This document shows positions 8,263-18,515 of a DNA stretch of 51,383 nucleotides, one piece after another; position 1 is the first letter of the stretch; the number at the start of each line of letters is the position of its first letter. Position numbers and translations under genes: made by a program. Source of the DNA: an uncultured Rhodospirillales bacterium (lineage in GTDB: Bacteria; Pseudomonadota; Alphaproteobacteria; Rhodospirillales; UBA2165); the NCBI GenBank assembly GCA_905614355.1, contig CAJQSN010000028.1:1-51383 (forward strand), in the 5' to 3' direction. The notes beneath the pieces were generated by a model, which had not been told where the DNA came from, made no database searches, and worked only from the letters and a program-made list of their open reading frames with translations.

Positions 8263-9479
8263 AAATTCTTTTCCTAACCGAAAATTTTCCACCGGAAACA
8301 AATGCTGCCGCAACCCGAGTATACGAACGCGCGGTTTATTGGCAGAACTCTGGCCATAAAGTTACAATTATTACCTGCGCGCCTAACTTTCCCCAAGGGG
8401 TGCTTTTTGAGGGCTATAAAAATCACTGGTGCCAAACTGAGTATCTGTTTGGGATTAAAGTCGTTCGCGTTAAAACCTATATTTCGGCAAATCAGGGTGT
8501 GGTTCGCCGTAGTCTAGATTTTTTAAGTTTTGGCTTTATGGGTTTTTTTGTTGGTCTTTTTCAATCAAAGCCCGATATCGTCGCTGCCACATCGCCGCAG
8601 TTTTTTGCTGCTGTCGCGGGATGGGCTGTCGCCGCCTGCCGCCGCCTGCCTTTTATCTTTGAGCTCGGCGATTTATGGCCAACGTCTATTGTAGCTGTTG
8701 GTGCAATGAAAAAAGGTTTTTTGTTGAGCTCGGTTGAAAAACTTGAGCTCTTCTTATATCGCCGCGCCGCCCGCGTTGCAGCCCTTACTCATGCTTTTAA
8801 GAAAAACCTTATAAGTCGCGGCATTGAAGCAAATAAAATTGATGTGGTTATAAATGGTGTTGACCTCCCTCGCTATGCACCACAGATACGCGATGAAAAA
8901 TTAGCTAAAAAATGGTTGCTTCACGATAAGTTTGTCATTGGCTATCTTGGCACTCATGGTATGGCCCATGGTTTAAGCAACGTTTTGGATGCTGCAGAAA
9001 GGTTGCTGGTAAATAAAAAAATTAGATTTCTTTTAGCTGGTGCAGGCGCAGATCGTGAAAGATTGGTAGAGGATGCTAAAAACAGAATGCTTTCCAATGT
9101 GGTTTTTATGCCTACACAGCCAAAAGAAGAAATGCCCGCCGTATGGAGCCTCTGCGATGTTGCGTTGGTTCATTTAAAGGATAATTTTGCTTTCGGTGAA
9201 GTCATCCCATCAAAAATTTTTGAAGCTATGGCGATGGGGCTGCCAATCTTAATAGCTATCCCTGACGGCGAGGCGCGAGGAATTATTGAAAATAACGCTG
9301 CCGGTATTTGGGTGCCACCTGAAAATCCAAAAGCTCTTGCCGAAGCCATCCAAAAACTTTCTAGCGATTCCCATTTATGTTCGAAATTAGTGGCTAATTC
9401 ATTAGCTGCAGCACCCCGCTATTCCCGCACCGTTCAGGCTAATGAGATGATTTCCGTATTTAAAAAGGCACTTTTATGA
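8259..9479 (+). CDS. Glycosyltransferase, GT4 family (WbuB-like)
   Basis: 406 residues beginning at a TTG that overlaps the previous stop (TTGA). The N-terminus is LFLTENFPPETNAAATRVYE, characteristic of WbuB/WcaI-type GT4 enzymes. The donor half contains VIGYLGTHGMAHGL, a Gly-rich AGAGADRE loop, and FGEVIPSKIFEAMAMGLPIL with the E-x7-E type motif. It is expected to add the second sugar (for WbuB, an N-acetyl-fucosamine) to the lipid-linked sugar made by the preceding enzyme. Its own stop overlaps the next ATG (ATGA), so three genes are tightly coupled. Confidence 0.88.
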   Translation: MKILFLTENFPPETNAAATRVYERAVYWQNSGHKVTIITCAPNFPQGVLFEGYKNHWCQTEYLFGIKVVRVKTYISANQGVVRRSLDFLSFGFMGFFVGLFQSKPDIVAATSPQFFAAVAGWAVAACRRLPFIFELGDLWPTSIVAVGAMKKGFLLSSVEKLELFLYRRAARVAALTHAFKKNLISRGIEANKIDVVINGVDLPRYAPQIRDEKLAKKWLLHDKFVIGYLGTHGMAHGLSNVLDAAERLLVNKKIRFLLAGAGADRERLVEDAKNRMLSNVVFMPTQPKEEMPAVWSLCDVALVHLKDNFAFGEVIPSKIFEAMAMGLPILIAIPDGEARGIIENNAAGIWVPPENPKALAEAIQKLSSDSHLCSKLVANSLAAAPRYSRTVQANEMISVFKKALL

Positions 9480-10432
9480 GTAAAATTCTCATAACCGGTG
9501 TTAGCGGATTTGTGGGCCAAGCCGTCTGCAAGCGCCTTCGCCAAGACGGCCTTCACGTACTCGCAGGCACAACGCGGCAGCTAAATTCTGATGCAGGGCC
9601 AGAGCGCGTACCATTGTATCATGTTCCAGAAATTGGTCCAGAGACGGATTGGACCCAAGCTGTTTCTGGCGCTGAGATTGTTATTCATTTAGCCGCCCGG
9701 GTCCACATCATGAAAGAGCGGTCCTCTAATCCTTTTGCGGCGTTTCGCCGAGTAAATAGTGAGGGTACAAAATCATTAGCTATACAAGCAGCAGCGGCAG
9801 GCGTTAAGCGGTTTGTGTTTATCAGCACCGCCAAAGTTACCGGGGAAACGAGCCCTTATATAGGGTTCACGGAAAGGGACCTTGCCAGACCGGAAGATCA
9901 TTATAGCGCTTCCAAATGGGAAGCCGAACAGGCCTTAGCAGATATAGCTAAAACCACAAAAATGGAAATTGTTATCCTACGCCCACCGTTAGTCTATGGC
10001 CCGGGAGTAAAAGGTAATTTCAATTCTCTTTTTAGGGCTGTACACGCGGGTGTAATTTTACCCTTTGGGAATATTCAAAATAAACGAAGCCTTTTATTTG
10101 TTGGAAATCTAGCTGATGCAATTGCCTTGGTGAGCACTCACCCGAACGCTAGCAATCAAACGTTCTTTGTAAGCGATGCTGAGAATGTCTCGACACCTGA
10201 ACTTATCCAAAGAATGTCAGCTGCTCTTGGTAAAAAGGCCCGCGTAATCAATTTTCCATTAAGCTTAGTAAAAATTGGCGGGCTCTTAATCGGAAAATCT
10301 GGCGCGATAAGTCGTCTTATTAGATCATTGACGATTGATATTAATCACATTAGAACGCATTTAGGTTGGCAACCGCCTCATTCAATGGAAGAAGGGCTTA
10401 AAGAAACCGCCCGCTGGTTTGATAGAAGATGA
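9476..10432 (+). CDS. NAD-dependent epimerase/dehydratase (WbpV/WcaG-like SDR)
   Basis: 318 residues. NAD motif ITGVSGFVGQ (residues 5-14); HLAARVH after strand 4; FISTAKVTGE holds the Ser/Thr region; HYSASKWEAE gives YxxxK; LRPPLVYGPGVKGNF is typical of the WbpK/WbpV-like branch that supplies UDP-N-acetyl-6-deoxyhexoses together with CapD/WbpM and a WbpL-type transferase. The gene lies between exactly those partners. It overlaps the upstream GT by 4 bp and is followed after 102 bp by the CapD-like gene, which seems to have its own promoter. Assignment to a particular sugar is inference. Confidence 0.87.
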   Translation: MSKILITGVSGFVGQAVCKRLRQDGLHVLAGTTRQLNSDAGPERVPLYHVPEIGPETDWTQAVSGAEIVIHLAARVHIMKERSSNPFAAFRRVNSEGTKSLAIQAAAAGVKRFVFISTAKVTGETSPYIGFTERDLARPEDHYSASKWEAEQALADIAKTTKMEIVILRPPLVYGPGVKGNFNSLFRAVHAGVILPFGNIQNKRSLLFVGNLADAIALVSTHPNASNQTFFVSDAENVSTPELIQRMSAALGKKARVINFPLSLVKIGGLLIGKSGAISRLIRSLTIDINHIRTHLGWQPPHSMEEGLKETARWFDRR

Positions 10433-10504
10433 GTAAAAATATGGTGCGTTTTCAGTTTTAGGCTCGTTTATTTTAGTTAAACGTGTAGTCTGAACCTTTG
10501 AGTG

Positions 10505-10513
10505 TGTTATAAT
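10505..10513 (+). promoter_or_regulatory. Candidate extended -10 promoter for the CapD-like gene
   Basis: TGTTATAAT carries the TGn extension and a perfect TATAAT hexamer, 21 bases before the ATG at 10535. The -35 region is weak. It lies in the 102-bp gap after the SDR gene, so the CapD-like gene may be transcribed independently as well as by read-through. Confidence 0.4.
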
Positions 10514-10534
10514 ATTTAAACTATTAAACTCGGT

Positions 10535-12433
10535 ATGGCCCATACATTGATCAAGATTTATAACCGCGCGAATATAGCCTTTATTCACGATGTGATCATG
10601 GCTTCTATCTCCTTTGTAATGGCACTGTTTTTGCGACTTGGATCCAGTATTGAATACTATTCAATGGATCTCTTGATTCTGGGAACGGGGCTTTTTACCA
10701 TTGTTGCTGCTATTGTTTTTCGGTGTATGAAGATGTATCGAGGTGTCTGGCGTTATGCGTCCCTTAATGATTTAGTCAATATTACTAAATCCGCCAGCTT
10801 GGTCATTCTTATTTTTCTTATTCTATTGTTTATGACCACTCGATTAGAAAGTCTTCCCCGCTCGCTACCCTTTATCAACTGGTTTGTCTTAATTGCCTTG
10901 CTGGGGGGGTCAAGATTTATCTATAGATTATTTAAAGACCGCCGCTTGGAATTTAGATTAGAGCGCAACACCTCTCAGCGGGTCCCGGTTTTATTGGTAG
11001 GAGCGGGAGATAGTGCAGAGTTATTCATTCGTGGTCTTTTCCGAAGCGATGCTAATTATAGGGTTTCCGGTATTCTGTCCGGTACAGAAGCCCGGGTTGG
11101 CCGGAATATTCATGGGGTTGAAATACTTGGTACGATTGGACAAATACCAGAAGTCTTTGAAGACTTATCTAAGCTTGGCCCACCGCCACAACGCCTAATA
11201 ATAACCTCAGAACGCATTGAAAGTGCGGAAATATCTAATCTCCTTGATACAGCCAATGCACTTGGCATGACACTGTCCCGATTACCCAGTTTGACAGATT
11301 TCAAAAAAGGACTTGAATCAAATCATGAAATGGCCGTTCATCCAATTGATGTTGAGGATTTATTGGGTCGACCCCAAACAGCGTTAGATCGCTCCTCGAT
11401 GAAAGCCCTAGTTGCGGGCAAACGTGTTTTGATAACTGGCGCTGGTGGCAGTATTGGCAGTGAGCTTGTCCGCCAAATATCTGATCTGACGCCGGCTTCT
11501 ATTACCTTGATCGAAAACTCTGAGTTTAATCTTTACACCATCGATATGGAACTATCAAAGCGCCACCCAGACCTTCCGTACCAAGCCCTGATTGGTGACA
11601 TCCGCAATAGTGAGCGTATTAATAGCATATTTAATGACTTTAAACCTGAGCTGGTTTTTCATGCTGCGGCGCTTAAACATGTTCCTTTGGTGGAAGGCAA
11701 CGTGTTGGAAGGCCTAACTACTAACGTGCTCGGCACCATGAACGTTGCTGATGCGGCACGAACCACAGGCGTTTCAACTTTTGTTCAGATATCTACGGAT
11801 AAAGCCGTAAACCCAACCAATGTAATGGGCGCCTCAAAGCGTATGGCCGAATGTTTTTGCCAAGCGTTGGACGCGGCGGAAAACCAAACTCGTTTTGTTA
11901 CCGTGCGTTTTGGCAATGTTTTAGGCTCCACGGGGTCAGTGGTTGAACTGTTCCGCAAACAAATCTCTGAAGGTGGACCAGTCACAGTGACGGACCCTGA
12001 AATGAAACGCTATTTCATGACGGTAAGAGAATCTGTTGAACTGGTACTAGTAGCCTCTGCTTTTGGTAGTAACCACCGAGATCAGGTAGGTAAAATATAC
12101 GTCTTGGACATGGGTGAGCCAGTACTTATTCTAGACCTTGCCAAACAAATGATCCGCCTAGCTGGTCATATTCCAGATAAAGATATTTCTATTGTTTATA
12201 CAGGCCTCCGGCCAGGCGAGAAACTGTTTGAAGAAATTTTTCACGGCAGTGAAAAACATTATGAGATATCACAATCTGGGGTTTTTCTTGCAGCACCGCG
12301 CATAAACAATCTCGATATGGTTAGGTCCGAGATTGAAAAATTAGCAAATGCGATTAATGCCAATGATATAGAGGCCGCCAAGATCATTATCCTCAACTTA
12401 GTGCCCGAATATAATTCATCGCATAACAGTTAA
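10535..12433 (+). CDS. Membrane nucleotide-sugar 4,6-dehydratase (CapD/WbpM/FlaA1 family)
   Basis: 632 residues, full length for the two-part WbpM type. About four membrane segments lie in residues 20-130, then a CoA-binding-like Rossmann domain (VLLVGAGDSAELFIR) and the C-terminal SDR domain from about residue 285. The SDR part has LITGAGGSIGSELVRQI, HAAALKHVPLVE, QISTDKAVNPTNVMGASKR and RFGNVLGSTGSV, the diagnostic residues of UDP-GlcNAc 4,6-dehydratases with Met replacing the usual YxxxK Tyr. It makes the 4-keto-6-deoxy intermediate used by the upstream epimerase. purH follows 82 bp downstream. Confidence 0.93.
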   Translation: MAHTLIKIYNRANIAFIHDVIMASISFVMALFLRLGSSIEYYSMDLLILGTGLFTIVAAIVFRCMKMYRGVWRYASLNDLVNITKSASLVILIFLILLFMTTRLESLPRSLPFINWFVLIALLGGSRFIYRLFKDRRLEFRLERNTSQRVPVLLVGAGDSAELFIRGLFRSDANYRVSGILSGTEARVGRNIHGVEILGTIGQIPEVFEDLSKLGPPPQRLIITSERIESAEISNLLDTANALGMTLSRLPSLTDFKKGLESNHEMAVHPIDVEDLLGRPQTALDRSSMKALVAGKRVLITGAGGSIGSELVRQISDLTPASITLIENSEFNLYTIDMELSKRHPDLPYQALIGDIRNSERINSIFNDFKPELVFHAAALKHVPLVEGNVLEGLTTNVLGTMNVADAARTTGVSTFVQISTDKAVNPTNVMGASKRMAECFCQALDAAENQTRFVTVRFGNVLGSTGSVVELFRKQISEGGPVTVTDPEMKRYFMTVRESVELVLVASAFGSNHRDQVGKIYVLDMGEPVLILDLAKQMIRLAGHIPDKDISIVYTGLRPGEKLFEEIFHGSEKHYEISQSGVFLAAPRINNLDMVRSEIEKLANAINANDIEAAKIIILNLVPEYNSSHNS

Positions 12434-12515
12434 TTACTAATATATCTGGTACACCACCTCACAGTTTGATATATCGAGCACTAAGCATCTCTAATTTATT
12501 TAGGAATTGTGTAGC

Positions 12516-14099
12516 ATGTCAGACCTTATGGCCAGCCCCATTAAACAAGCGCTAATTTCTGTGTCAGACAAAACCGGCCTAGTTGGTTTAGCACGGTTTC
12601 TTGCCGATAATGGCGTTGAACTTCTATCGACCGGAGGGTCAGCAAAAATGTTGGCTGATGCCGGTATCGCAGTTAAAGAAGTCGCAGAGCATACCGGTTT
12701 TCCTGAAATGATGGATGGCCGGGTTAAAACGCTTCATCCGAAAGTGCATGGCGGCTTGCTCGGACGGCGCGGGCATGCCGCTGATCAGAAAATCATGCTA
12801 GAACATAATATATCAGAGATAGATTTAGTGGTTGTTAATCTATATCCATTTGAAAAAACTGTAGATTCTGGAGCTGACTACAACACCTGTATTGAAAACA
12901 TCGACATTGGTGGGCCCGCAATGATCCGCTCAGCTGCAAAGAACCATGTTGCTGTATCCGTTATTATCGATCCTCAGGATTATGCAAGACTTATTGAAGA
13001 AATGTCCTCGAATAATGGTTGTACGACGCTAAGGTTTAGAAAAGACGTTGCAGCCAAAGCTTTTCGCCGTACCGCAGCCTATGATGCTGTTATTGGTCGC
13101 TGGTTTGCCAATATATTGGAGACACCTTATCCAGAACGCCTGAACTTTTCTGGTGTTCTTAAACAAAAACTACGGTATGGTGAGAATCCGCATCAAACAG
13201 CAGCCTTTTATACAAATGGCGAAACCCGCCCAGGTGTTGCGACAGCAATTCAGCTACAGGGTAAAGAGCTAAGCTTTAATAATTTTAATGATACTGATGC
13301 CGCTTATGAATTGGTTGCTGAGTTTAAAGGCACGGCTTGTGCCATCATAAAACACGCCAATCCATGTGGTGTTGCTGTCTCAGATACATTAGTTAATGCA
13401 TACAACAGGGCGCTCGCTTGTGATCCGGAAAGTGCATTTGGCGGGGTTATAGCTTTAAACCGACCCTTGGATGGTGAGACTGCAGAAGAAATTTCTAAAC
13501 TATTCGCCGAAGTTGTGATTGCTCCAGAAATAAGCGTTGAAGCTCAAAAAATTCTTAGTAATAAGAAAAACCTTAGGGTTCTAAAAACGGGCGGTCTACC
13601 AGATACATCTATCTCTGATATGACCCTGCGCACTCTTGCTGGTGGTTACCTGATCCAGGGCCGTGATGCGACTGTTATTAGTCAAGAGCTGAAAGTTGTC
13701 ACAAAACGCGCGCCAACAGATAAAGAGATGGCTGATTTGCTGTTTGCCTTTACAGTTTGCAAACACGTAAAATCCAACGCCATTATTTATGCCAAGGATA
13801 GTATGGCGGTTGGCATTGGTGCAGGGCAAATGAGCCGAATTAATTCCTCTCGCATTGCCACATGGAAAGCCGAAGACGCCTCCAATACAGCTGGAGAAAA
13901 CACGAGTCGGGCTATTGGATCCGTTGTTGCATCAGATGCCTTTTTTCCCTTTGCCGATGGTCTTTTAGCCGCCGCTAAATCCGGCATCACCGCCGTCATA
14001 CAACCGGGAGGATCTGTGCGAGATGATGAAGTTATTACTGCGGCTGATGAACAAGGACTTGCCATGGTCTTTACTGGAACACGACACTTCCGTCACTAA
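12516..14099 (+). CDS. purH: Bifunctional AICAR formyltransferase / IMP cyclohydrolase
   Basis: About 527 residues. The N-terminal MGS-like IMP cyclohydrolase domain starts with [14 protein letters not shown] and contains STGGSAKML and [15 protein letters not shown]. The formyltransferase domain carries [30 protein letters not shown] and [11 protein letters not shown]. It catalyses the last two steps of de novo purine synthesis. The ATG at 12516 is preferred: AGGA lies ten bases before it and homologues start here; a TTG three codons upstream is the alternative. The gene sits inside the polysaccharide region without an obvious functional link. Confidence 0.97.
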   Translation: MSDLMASPIKQALISVSDKTGLVGLARFLADNGVELLSTGGSAKMLADAGIAVKEVAEHTGFPEMMDGRVKTLHPKVHGGLLGRRGHAADQKIMLEHNISEIDLVVVNLYPFEKTVDSGADYNTCIENIDIGGPAMIRSAAKNHVAVSVIIDPQDYARLIEEMSSNNGCTTLRFRKDVAAKAFRRTAAYDAVIGRWFANILETPYPERLNFSGVLKQKLRYGENPHQTAAFYTNGETRPGVATAIQLQGKELSFNNFNDTDAAYELVAEFKGTACAIIKHANPCGVAVSDTLVNAYNRALACDPESAFGGVIALNRPLDGETAEEISKLFAEVVIAPEISVEAQKILSNKKNLRVLKTGGLPDTSISDMTLRTLAGGYLIQGRDATVISQELKVVTKRAPTDKEMADLLFAFTVCKHVKSNAIIYAKDSMAVGIGAGQMSRINSSRIATWKAEDASNTAGENTSRAIGSVVASDAFFPFADGLLAAAKSGITAVIQPGGSVRDDEVITAADEQGLAMVFTGTRHFRH

Positions 14100-14171
14100 A
14101 AATACACATAACAAACAACCTAACTACTTGTTTTTTGGTATGGTAAAAAATGCAGATTTCCTTTGCTTACT

Positions 14172-14756
14172 TTAAAATTTTCGCTCTTTAATAAGGTTTT
14201 CGTCCATTAATGATTGGCGCAAGTACTGGCCCAATAGATGCATCAAAGACTGGTGAATATCTTCAATAATCCCATAATTATTGCCATTAACATGGAGGTT
14301 TATACTGGCAATCTCAGCTGTCCTACCACCCAAAAACCCTGTCATTGAAATCACGTCCAAGCCAAACTCCCTTGCCCATTTAGCCGCCAGTACAACATTC
14401 TCAGAGTCACCCGAAGAACTTACCGTCATAACAACGTCACCAGGGTCTGCTAATAATTTTAGTTGGTGAACAAAAATTTGGTCATAAGAAATATCATTAG
14501 CAATCGCTGTAATAACTTCAATATTAGTGGAAAGAGATTGGATCCTGGGTTGCAAATCTGTATCGGTCGCCAACAATTTACCATGATCACAAGCAAGGTG
14601 ATTGGAAATTGAAGCTGATCCGCCATTTCCACATACAAAAAGGGTTTTGTCGTTTTTATAGACATTCAATAAAATATTAGCCGCTGCCGCGAGTTTGGTT
14701 TGATCAATGCTGGAAGCGGCTTCCACATAATGCTTAAAGTAAGCGTCGCTATACAT
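14172..14756 (-). CDS. gmhA: Sedoheptulose-7-phosphate isomerase-like SIS protein
   Basis: About 194 residues from the ATG at 14756, matching normal GmhA length; the frame stays open to a TTG at 14807, without a clear ribosome-binding site for either. One SIS domain with TLFVCGNGGSASISNHLACD near residues 37-56, then VSSSGDSENVVLAAK, and the C-terminal EDIHQSLMHLLGQYL. The SNHLACDHGK form is typical of GmhA-like proteins found in polysaccharide clusters rather than the classic core-heptose enzyme. It would make heptose phosphate for ADP- or GDP-heptose. A HAD phosphatase near the left edge could supply the GmhB-type step, but that is speculation. Confidence 0.83.
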   Translation of the reverse strand: MYSDAYFKHYVEAASSIDQTKLAAAANILLNVYKNDKTLFVCGNGGSASISNHLACDHGKLLATDTDLQPRIQSLSTNIEVITAIANDISYDQIFVHQLKLLADPGDVVMTVSSSGDSENVVLAAKWAREFGLDVISMTGFLGGRTAEIASINLHVNGNNYGIIEDIHQSLMHLLGQYLRQSLMDENLIKERKF

Positions 14757-15079
14757 AGCAATATCTAGAAACTTAGTGTCTGGAAAAGTCAAAAGCCTTC
14801 GCTCCAAAATTTTATAGCGTGCTTACACGGATTACAGGTTGATATCAATCATTTGTATATTCAAAAAAATATTATTACTCATTAAATAAAAATAGTGCCA
14901 TAGAAAAGAACGGTACAGAATATAATTAGATGCCTATGGGCCTCGCGCTAAAAAATTTATCTTGATCAGCACAAATTGAAAATATTTAATATTAATTTAG
15001 TACCATGTTCTATATTATTGGTAAATTATCCTTTCCTGAAAGCTACATGGCTCTTAAAAAGTAATTATGGCGCTAAATT
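14757..15079. other. Divergent AT-rich spacer
   Basis: 323-bp region between the minus-strand gmhA-like gene and the plus-strand TPR gene. It should carry both promoters, but I see no convincing -35/-10 pair, repeat or RNA gene. Confidence 0.5.
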
Positions 15080-16945
15080 TTGAAAAATAATATAAGAAAA
15101 GCCCTTCTTGCTCACCAAACTGGCAACTTAAAAGAAGCAGAAGAGTTATACCGTAAATGCATTACAACCACCCCGAATGACAGTAATGGCTGGTACTTGT
15201 ATGGTGCGCTGTGTCAGCAGATTGGCAAAGCTAGTCAAGCGAAAGAATATCTGGACCGTAGCCTTAAATTGGCTCCGAATTTTCCGGAAGCACTAAACAT
15301 AAGAGGAATTCTGCATAAAGAAAATGGCCAAACTATAAAAGCTGAGCACGATTTTAGAACAGCCTTATCGCTAGAACCTACTTTCGCAGAGGCAATGACA
15401 AACCTAGCAGATACATGCCGTTTAACTGGTAATTACACCGAGGCTAAACATCTCAACAATCAAGCTATAAAACTCGCACCGGGCCTGGCACCTGCGCATA
15501 ATAATAGAGGCGCTATAGAAAAAGAGCTTGGTAATCTGGAAATAGCAGAAATAGCATTCAGAACAGCTGTTGACCTTGATTCAAACCTTATTGAAGCAGT
15601 TATCAATTTAATTCTAATATTAAGACTGTTGGGGCAAACAGATGTTGCGCTGAAAAGAGCTTTAAAAATAGTCAAGAAGGTACCAGAATATGCGCTGGCA
15701 CACAATTCCCTTGGATTGGTTTATAGTGATTTAAATAGAAATAAAAAAGCACGGGATTCGTTCGAACGTGCTTGCGCCAATGATCCAAATTGCGCAAATG
15801 CTCACAACAACCTGGGAATCACACTAACCCGCCTCGATCACTTAAGTAAAGCTGACCACCATTATAATATTGCACTAAAGCTAGAGCCCAAAAATCCAAA
15901 TTTTTTGTCTAATAAAGCAACAAACTTTCAGGCTGAAAATAGAGTTAGAGACGCTATCAAGGTTTGCAATGCCGCGCTCAACGCAGAGCCAAGCCATGCG
16001 GATGCTCGGTGGAATCGCGGTATCGCTCGACTGATTTCTGGGGATTTAATTGGTGGCTTCGCTGATTATGAGTCGAGATGGTTGCTACCTGAATTTAAAA
16101 GTCGGTCTTTTAGCTCCGCGTTATGGCAAAACGAAAATCTCAAAGGAAAATCAATCATGATTTATTCTGAACAGGGCTTTGGCGACACAATCCAGTTTAT
16201 TAGGTATGTAAGTCTTGTAGCAAAACAAAAACCAAAAGCTATATACCTGGAAACGCATAAATTCCTTGTTGCTCTGCTAAAAGCAAATATCAAAGTTGAT
16301 GGTGTGTTTAATACAGGAGACAATCTGCCGAAAAGTGACTATCATATACCTCTCATGAGCCTAGCACACCGGTTTAAAACAACACTAGAAAATATACCAA
16401 AAAAAACGGGATACCTTCAAGTAACAGAAAACACTCCATATATATTTGAAAACAATCAACTGGGTCAAAAAAATATAAAAATTGGGTTGGTTTGGGCCGG
16501 AAGAAAGAGCCATAAGAATGATAAAAGACGCTCGATTCCGTTTAATTTTTGTCTTCCTTTCTTTAAAAGCCAAAATATACAATTTTATAGCCTACAAGTA
16601 GACGGGGCGGCAGAATGTGAAAAATATTCTAGTGATATTATAGATCTAAGTGTCTATCTCACAGACTTTGTTGCAACCGGAGCAATTTTGAAAAACCTAG
16701 ATCTTGTTATTACAGTGGATACTGCTCTCGCGCACTTAGCGGGATCGTTAGGGGTAATGTGTTGGATTATGTTGCCATTTGCACCCGATTGGCGCTGGCA
16801 ATTAGATAATCATTATACTCCATGGTATTCTAGTATTCGATTGTTTCGGCAACAGAAACGCAATAACTGGACTTCAGTAATTGACCAGATAACCTCTAGT
16901 CTAGCGGTGTTTTGTGGTGCCAAGATGCGCACAAACAAGAGTTAG
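15080..16945 (+). CDS. TPR protein with C-terminal GT9-like (heptosyltransferase-fold) domain
   Basis: 621 residues. Residues 1 to about 340 are a run of roughly nine 34-residue TPRs (for example EALNIRGILHKENGQ, AHNSLGLVYSDLNRN, AHNNLGITLTRLDH). The C-terminal 270 residues contain MIYSEQGFGDTIQFIRYV, IGLVWAGRKSHKND and DLVITVDTALAHLAGSLG, the signature of the GT-B-fold domain found in many TPR proteins of polysaccharide and flagellin-glycosylation regions. Start is TTG at 15080: the in-frame codon two upstream is a stop, so there is no room for an ATG. Whether it transfers sugar to protein or glycan cannot be decided here. Confidence 0.82.
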   Translation: MKNNIRKALLAHQTGNLKEAEELYRKCITTTPNDSNGWYLYGALCQQIGKASQAKEYLDRSLKLAPNFPEALNIRGILHKENGQTIKAEHDFRTALSLEPTFAEAMTNLADTCRLTGNYTEAKHLNNQAIKLAPGLAPAHNNRGAIEKELGNLEIAEIAFRTAVDLDSNLIEAVINLILILRLLGQTDVALKRALKIVKKVPEYALAHNSLGLVYSDLNRNKKARDSFERACANDPNCANAHNNLGITLTRLDHLSKADHHYNIALKLEPKNPNFLSNKATNFQAENRVRDAIKVCNAALNAEPSHADARWNRGIARLISGDLIGGFADYESRWLLPEFKSRSFSSALWQNENLKGKSIMIYSEQGFGDTIQFIRYVSLVAKQKPKAIYLETHKFLVALLKANIKVDGVFNTGDNLPKSDYHIPLMSLAHRFKTTLENIPKKTGYLQVTENTPYIFENNQLGQKNIKIGLVWAGRKSHKNDKRRSIPFNFCLPFFKSQNIQFYSLQVDGAAECEKYSSDIIDLSVYLTDFVATGAILKNLDLVITVDTALAHLAGSLGVMCWIMLPFAPDWRWQLDNHYTPWYSSIRLFRQQKRNNWTSVIDQITSSLAVFCGAKMRTNKS

Positions 16946-17699
16946 TCGTCGCTCTTATTAATAATTAAAGTATTTAATTTAAAAAATATTTTATATTTAA
17001 ATGAAATATAGAAATCTATTCCCACAAAGATAACCCATAGAAATTTCCAAAAAAATCAACTACATCAGAATAATATATTCAAAGACATTAAGATGATAAC
17101 CAGTCATAGTTTTGTAAAGTCCCAAAATTATATAACAGTCTAAAAACCAGCACGATGCCCGGATCGTTGGCAAATTGGTGGATGGGTTTTGTGCGCTAAT
17201 GGAGTTATCAACGTATGCCCAGCATTAAAAGTGGTTTCTGGAAAATCCAGAGAATCTTGGGCTGTTTTCTGAAGAAACGTCATCGCGGCCAACTATTTCG
17301 GTTAGCCACCTCTTACTCCGATGCCACTGCGACAACATCTTTACTGTCTCCCGGGTTAAACTAAGGACAAACCTAGGCTGTCACCCCGTCTCTCCTTTCA
17401 TACCTAATACATTCTTGAGTAATGTAATTACGTCTGGTTAGATCATAACCACCAAAATTAGCGGGTTGGGTGGGTCCATTGAGCCAAGCCACGTGCCATA
17501 AACGCCATTAATGTTGGTGAGCGTCAATAATGGGAGAATTAGTTTTTAACTTCGTCTAACAACCACCTCACCAAATGGAATAGATTAGGGGAATTTTTGG
17601 TTTATAGAAATATCTCTTACCATTTTAATAACGAGCTAAACCCTTTATTTAAGATAAATTCTCTGAAAAGTCGCTTATTTAAACAACAAATGAGCTTTA
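16946..17699. other. Gene-poor left part of an AT-rich island
   Basis: About 750 bp with no convincing gene. One 49-codon plus-strand frame (17215-17364, start MPSIKSGFWKIQRIL) is unrecognised. I looked on the minus strand for the catalytic half of an integrase downstream of the arm-domain fragment and found none. Base composition turns sharply AT-rich just after the TPR gene. Confidence 0.45.
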
Positions 17700-18146
17700 T
17701 TAAACCTTCTTTTTATCAACGCGCCAAAAATCATACCGTAAAACGTGTGCGTTTTTTGCCCTATTTAAAAGTCGCTCTTTAATCCAACCATCGACGTCCG
17801 AATTGCTGGTTTTTTTAGCTAAATTATCAACTTTATCTTGATTTTGGTAATCCACAGGATGAGGGTGATTAATAAAATTATTCCCAGCTCGATCACCGTC
17901 ACCATCAACCCCTGCACCGACCATGCCCGACCTATGAAGTTTCACGTTTTCCTTAAACCTTGATACAATTCTATCTCGTTCGATTACAGCCTGCTTAATG
18001 TCTATAAGATTACAGCCAGTGGAGCGTTTAAAGGTCGTTTTGTTATCAAATGCCCAACGCACATCTCGAGGGATGATCAGTTTAACCTGCCATTTACGTC
18101 GATGTTTCACTAAATAACTTGGGTTTTTTTTGTTAGTAAGAGCCAT
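17700..18146 (-). CDS. Integrase N-terminal-like fragment (DUF6538-like), possible remnant
   Basis: 148 residues from the ATG at 18146 (frame open to 18167). The first 60 residues, with NPSYLVKHRRKWQVKLIIPR, then RWAFDNKTTFKRSTGCNLID and a following Lys/Arg-rich helix, resemble the arm-binding N-terminus of alphaproteobacterial tyrosine integrases (DUF6538: a short beta-sheet 'Y.. R.g.w.. r..iP.dlr..f' followed by 'S..T.d...A'). The remaining 90 residues match nothing I know and lack the catalytic R...HxxR...Y residues. It is either a truncated integrase or a small DNA-binding protein. The upstream region has two TTGACG hexamers that could serve as -35 elements. Confidence 0.5.
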   Translation of the reverse strand: MALTNKKNPSYLVKHRRKWQVKLIIPRDVRWAFDNKTTFKRSTGCNLIDIKQAVIERDRIVSRFKENVKLHRSGMVGAGVDGDGDRAGNNFINHPHPVDYQNQDKVDNLAKKTSNSDVDGWIKERLLNRAKNAHVLRYDFWRVDKKKV

Positions 18147-18515
18147 AAATTTTAATTCTATAATCACGTCAATTGCGTCAAATATTTGGTAATGCTTGCA
18201 GAGTCAAAAGTCAATTAAAATACGCTAATATTAGAGCCCTTATAGGTTTTCTTATTACTGAAAACACACGATATTAACCGTCTACATATTTTTAACCCAA
18301 CCGAGGATATACTAAAAGAAGGGGTCTCTTTTGTTATTGGAAACTTTCTTTTCTCGCACCTAGTCCCGTTTTAACGTACAAAACTTATTTGTAAAATATT
18401 GTTTGGTTTAGTTAATATTTTATTATTAAAATTTTCTTTTGGATTCTTAAGCGTTACAAAGAACTGTGGTTTCAGACCTAAACATAAATTAAAATTTTAA
18501 TGTGTTTAACTACAA

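Noticed and set aside
16946-17699. Direct repeat of the tRNA-Gly 3' end as an attachment site
   Set aside because: Read by eye for GAGCGGGCGATGAGATTCGA and shorter parts; no match of useful length seen. A computed search is still needed.
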